Shown in pieces: positions 60,121-64,000 of a stretch of DNA of 64,000 bases. The stretch covers positions 62,001 to 126,000 of the forward strand of contig CAJQUW010005765.1 of the NCBI GenBank assembly GCA_907163375.1, in the 5' to 3' direction. The stretch is from Prostheceraeus crozeri (taxonomy: Eukaryota; Platyhelminthes; Polycladida; Euryleptidae). The notes under the pieces were generated by a model, which saw only the letters and a program-made list of their open reading frames with translations, did no database searches and was not told the origin of the DNA. How positions within the stretch are numbered: position 1 is the first letter of the stretch; each line of letters begins with the position of its first letter. The translations under genes and the position numbers were made by a program.

Positions 60121-61399
60121 AACGAATTCTCGTGTGGTTGTGGGGTTGTTCTTTGGGACCCTGCTACTAATTATTCAAAATGATTAATACCGACGCCTGT
60201 CCAACTTCAAATGTTCAATTAAACATAAGATTTCAATGAATAAACAAAGAATTTGAGCCTGTTTTGGCCATGATCATGATGGTTCAATGATGTGTACTAT
60301 CAATATTTAATGCTATTATACACGTATATGTATTTAGGAGAGAGGAGAGAGAGACATGGTTATTGAGCATAAGTTATAAGTGATAATCGATTATCTGATT
60401 CCACTGTTTCCTAAATCGGCCGCAGTGTTTGATATGATTTGATTGGTTATGATCAAAAACATGATGGTTCAATGATGCACTAAATCTTAAAATCTTTAAG
60501 ATTTTAATGAAAGAGCCAATAATCTTATGAACACTGAATAGGGAAGTTCAATGAAAACGCTTGATGGCATATTTCTTTGTGGAGTTATTAAAACTTGGCT
60601 CCCTAGCTGATGTTTTTCTATAATTCTTTGAGAAAATATGAACTGTTGTTTTTCTAAAGCACTGAAAATAAAAACATGTATTGATAAAAAAACTTTAACA
60701 TTAAAAACATTGAAAAAACACCATTTTTTATACATAAAAAATAACGCGTTTTTGTAAAAAACCTAAGTTGAAACAGGCAAGTTGATTACTGGAAGACCAG
60801 TTTCATTCATGGAAGATCACGCTACTCATATAAATCTTGTCATTTTGCTGGTAGCGGCGTCTATTTCGTCTGCGTAACTGAGAGATTCTTCCTATGATCA
60901 ATCACTTGAAAATAGCCTGTTCAATTCTGAACTCATCAAATTTCATACAAGAGGATGAGATTTTCCTTCTGTCAAATAATTGCAATATTTTTTTGAAGAA
61001 ACGCATAGCGCCTTGAAGTAGTCATCATTCTTTTCATCTGTCTGTACAAATACTTATCTCTGAAGAGCTATTGATTATGATTGGTTTGGCTAACAAAATG
61101 TAGTAGGTTACATAAGCAAGACATCTGAAAAATTAGAAACTACCTCAGCGCAATTTCATGGTCGTTGCCAATCGTGATGACGATGTAAACAAGATTTAAC
61201 AAATACCTTGGGCATGCAAATTGTACTTCATTTTGTTTTTTCATCTAAATTTGTAATTTGCTTTCGTTTTTTGATCCAAGTCATGCGCGCCAGGAGAACT
61301 CTGGCAACTGATCTTACCAGCGTCACGTCCAGAAAGTTAAGCACCTCATTGCGAATCAATAAGTAGTGCTTATTTCGGCATATTGAAAGGCATCCAGAA
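60121..61399. other. No gene recognised
   Basis: AT-rich. Contains a near-direct repeat around ATGATGGTTCAATGATG (about 60278 and 60462) and no coding signal. Confidence 0.5.
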
Positions 61400-62378
61400 A
61401 CCCGATTTAATGCTGCCACTGCTTCAGCGCCCCAAACACCCCGTAAGTGGAGAACGCCATGGCCACACAAATCCATCCCAGACTGGCACACTTTTCGTCA
61501 CTTGCTAGATGTTTTCGTTTCTCTGCTGCTGTCAGACACATATCTGATGTTGCATTCACTCCATGAATAAAATCAGAAGTGAGCGGATGTGCAACACTGA
61601 TGTCAACCGCAGCTGCCTTTCCTAGTGACCAGTCTGGGATCAGTATGTCCGCTGGCCTGTCTAGATCGTCACTGAAGCCTTGTTCCAATCTTGAATTCAT
61701 TCATCCTTGTTGGTAGAACTGGTGTATGGAATTACGAATGATGTTATGTCGCTTCACAACATCAGGTCCTCGTTTACAAATTGTACCATGCACCCGAAAA
61801 TCATCCACAACTTTACTTGGACACATAGTGCAAGTAAAATGGTAATTCAGCGGCAATCCCAAGCGAAGCTTCACCAACATTTGTGTTTCATTGGGTTCCA
61901 AGCGTTGACCCAGTCCAGCACTCGGTTTTGCCTTGATGCATGCAGATGCCTGGATATTGGAAATCGCCGAAAGACGAGCTTTATCAAATAAGGATTGATT
62001 CATTTATAACAAGTTCTTCTCCATGCAGTCTTCTATTTTATCTGAAAAAGCTTTTGAGATTGGCAGTTGGACCTAAATGAATGCTACTCCAAATGATAAG
62101 AAGAATCAGTTTTCAAATGATACTACTCGACTGTTTCCTAGATATAAGCAGAATGCGAATTAGTGGATAAGATTGATGCCAAACAGGCTGCCGATAACTG
62201 CTTCTCAGCTGATCTGATTCCAAGTCCTCCTCGTTTGAGGCTCAATTTGGCTTGAAGACGAGCGGCATCTGTTAAGCCAATGGATACTGAATCTTCCAAG
62301 CACCGCATGACATCTGCATCAAACTTGGCGAACTGTCTGATGACATTCTTAGGTGGACGACAGCGTGCTATATGGTTC

Positions 62379-62906
62379 AGGGGTCCTGCACATATTACGT
62401 GACACCAAATTTACGAAATTTTAACCCCTTCCCCCTTGTGATACGGCGTGATATATCCTGTGAATTCCCCTCCCATATCACGTGATATTCTGGTGTACCC
62501 ACCCTCCAAAAAAAAAACTTCAGGAAGTCAGTAGCTGATCAACAGAAGGCTATGCAAGCCCATTGTTTCATCGAGAGAGAACGTTTGATTCCTGAATATA
62601 ACGTCACTCAGCTAGGCATGTGACGCTATTTTGTATTCAAACCGCTTGTTTTTGCCAAACATTCGATCGATTTCTGCTTCGAGATACTTCAAGATAACAT
62701 TTACATTTACTTAAGTAACATTTACTCGTATTTACTTCAAAATAACAACTTCTACTTGATAATGCATTTTATTTGAAAGAGCAGTATAAGCTTATAGTGT
62801 ATCACGTGATATTGTCTGCGTACCCCATCCACCATGTGATACCGCGTGATGTATCGGTTGAACCCCCCTCACCCCTTACGCATCACGTAGTATGTGCACG
62901 ACCCCT
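62379..62906. mobile_element. MITE nested in the LINE (AGGGGTC ends)
   Basis: Ends AGGGGTCCTGCACATATTAC and the inverse GTATGTGCACGACCCCT. The interior has several CACGTGAT-like motifs. LINE coding sequence resumes on both sides, so the insertion is younger than the LINE. Confidence 0.75.
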
Positions 62907-62996
62907 AAGCTTGCAAAAACCGCTACAAAGTCTCAAATTATGCAAAGCAATTTGAGGATCATTCAGTTGCACAACAACATCAATGAGACGTCCATA

Positions 62997-63711
62997 GTCC
63001 GGCAGCCAGCACGAGTTTCTGCAGGGAACGAGGCCGAAAATGAGACTTTCACAGAATGATGTACACCCTATGCCAACTACGCACGTCTGCCGAGTTCTAA
63101 TGAGTTCCTCTTATCATCAGAGAAGATCAAAGAAAATCACATGTAAATCCAATGAAACGCAGATTGCAGTTTTCGGCAAAAATGAAATTTTCTATGTTTT
63201 CTCTGATTAAACGAAAAATACTAAGCCCAGAGTCATAATTTTTGATAGGGAATGTCTTCAGGTCATTTTCTTTCATGTTCATGCACCCTTGTCTGCAAAG
63301 GTAAACACATTTAGATTTGGCGAGCCTCTTAATGTCGGCAAACATATACATTTTGAGCAACTTTATCCACATTCAACTACACTCTCACATGCATTAACGA
63401 TCAGATGCATGATAATAGCACATGCACATCATAGAAAATTACCTGAAGGAATTCCATGTCAAATATTATGACTCTGGGCTTAGTACTTTTCGTTAAATCA
63501 CAGAAAACATAGAAAATTTCATTTTAATCAAAATTGCAATTTGCGTCACATTGGATTTACATGTGCTTTTCTTTGATCTTCTCTGACAAGAAGAGGAACT
63601 CACTAGAACTCGACAGACGTGCAGATTCGTAGTAGGCATAGGGTGTACATCATTCTGTGTAAATCTCACTTTCGGCCTCGTTCCCTGCAGAAACTCGTTC
63701 TGCTGCCGTAC
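62997..63711. mobile_element. Foldback MITE (GTCCGG family) nested in the LINE
   Basis: 715 bp, ends GTCCGGCAGCCAGCACGAG and inverse CTCGTTCTGCTGCCGTAC, flanked by TA (62995-62996 and 63712-63713). Long inverted arms share GCAGGGAACGAGGCC and GAGTTCCTCTT blocks. Close relative of 18758-19611; its ends resemble 44678-45421. Confidence 0.85.
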
Positions 63712-64000
63712 TATCCAGTATTTTTTTTATTTTCCTTGTAGCAAATGTAGCACAACAAGACTTTTCACCGATAGGTGCCCCTAAAATTTCAATGCTAGGC
63801 TCATGAAACTTTCCTACATGGGATGGAAAACAACTGAGATCTGTTTTCCTGTAGAGTTCACACTTGTGCATATTGAGACGAAGACCTGACCATATATAGT
63901 GGTTGCTCTAAAAATTCTCAAACACCTTGAAATGGCGTCTCTACTTCCACATAGTACTCCGTCGTCTAGGTACCACGTATTAAGAGACAGTTATGTAGTA

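Larger units (their letters stand above)
61400..64000 (-). mobile_element. Non-LTR retrotransposon with zinc-knuckle and restriction-like endonuclease tail, interrupted by two MITEs
   Basis: The minus strand, read from the right edge inward, gives: a reverse transcriptase active site TWYLDDGVLCG (about 63970-63930); MHKCELYRKTD and PSIEILGAPIGEKS (63870-63760); a break by the 62997-63711 MITE; DVVVQLNDPQIALHNLRLCSG (62985-62920); a break by the 62379-62906 MITE; NHIARCRPP to LSLKRGGLGIRSAEKQ (62378-62200); a CTMCP...HGTIC zinc-knuckle with VKRHNIIR (about 61830-61740); and RPADILIPDW then AAAVDISV, a PD-(D/E)xK-like pair (about 61650-61590). This order resembles R2-type elements with a C-terminal restriction-like endonuclease. 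Several frameshifts; the 5' part lies beyond the window. Confidence 0.78.

Overview
The window looks like AT-rich intronic and intergenic DNA from an animal genome, most likely an aquatic invertebrate. Evidence for this: coding sequence is split by GT-AG introns; non-LTR retrotransposons of several kinds are present (RTE-like, CR1/Jockey-like, and a type with a zinc-knuckle and restriction-like endonuclease tail); there are Penelope-like (GIY-YIG) remains, Tc1/mariner transposons, hAT-like and foldback MITEs, tRNA-derived SINEs and a histone H1-like coding sequence. The species cannot be named from the sequence. No operons, ribosome-binding sites or bacterial genes were seen.

The main result is one host gene on the minus strand covering about 40 kb (57697 down to 17322). 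Four separate open segments join in phase 0 at good GT-AG sites: 57679-57287, 54801-54520, 47060-46599 and 18026-17322. Together they give about 613 residues. Exon 1 carries a hydrophobic N-terminal region and the start of a DUF2064 / TIGR04282-type transferase domain. Exon 2 and the start of exon 3 complete that domain. The end of exon 3 and all of exon 4 form a GT-A fold family 2 glycosyltransferase of the TIGR04283 type. In bacteria these two families sit together and carry the name 'arsenosugar biosynthesis glycosyltransferase'. Several residues that are normally acidic in both domains are replaced, so the animal protein may have changed or lost activity. Its third intron is about 28.6 kb.

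Almost everything else is mobile or repetitive DNA, much of it inside the gene's introns. From left to right: a hAT-like element (1310-2247); a hAT MITE (3897-4152); a CACTA-like TIR element (5049-5524); a MITE carrying a Penelope-like foldback insert with a hammerhead-like motif (5834-6489); a 5'-truncated RTE-like LINE with a 26-bp target-site duplication (7900-8937); a 3.3-kb DNA transposon with TIRs of about 360 bp and a decayed, unclassified transposase (10460-13800); a SINE and a TA-flanked MITE (16058-16894); exon 4; a broken hAT-like copy with a foldback MITE whose end is triplicated (18115-21262); two Tc1-like transposons (21709-23370 and 25172-26549); two CR1/Jockey-like LINE relics (29400-32410); a 1-kb hAT-like element (33262-34309); a 21-bp minisatellite of 4.9 kb and about 232 copies (35185-40064); SINE and MITE copies; a 744-bp foldback palindrome with two 345-bp arms (44678-45421); exon 3; a second 1-kb hAT-like element (51785-52826); a histone H1-like sequence with homopolymer frame breaks (54011-54438); exons 2 and 1; a Penelope-like 3' end (57765-58262); and two minus-strand LINE relics, the last interrupted by two MITEs and running off the right edge (61400-64000).

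The transposon and retrotransposon coding regions are truncated or carry stops or frameshifts, apart from the short Penelope-like 3' ORF. The H1-like frame is also broken. The four glycosyltransferase exons stay open throughout. That contrast is the main reason to treat the glycosyltransferase as a real, selected host gene.
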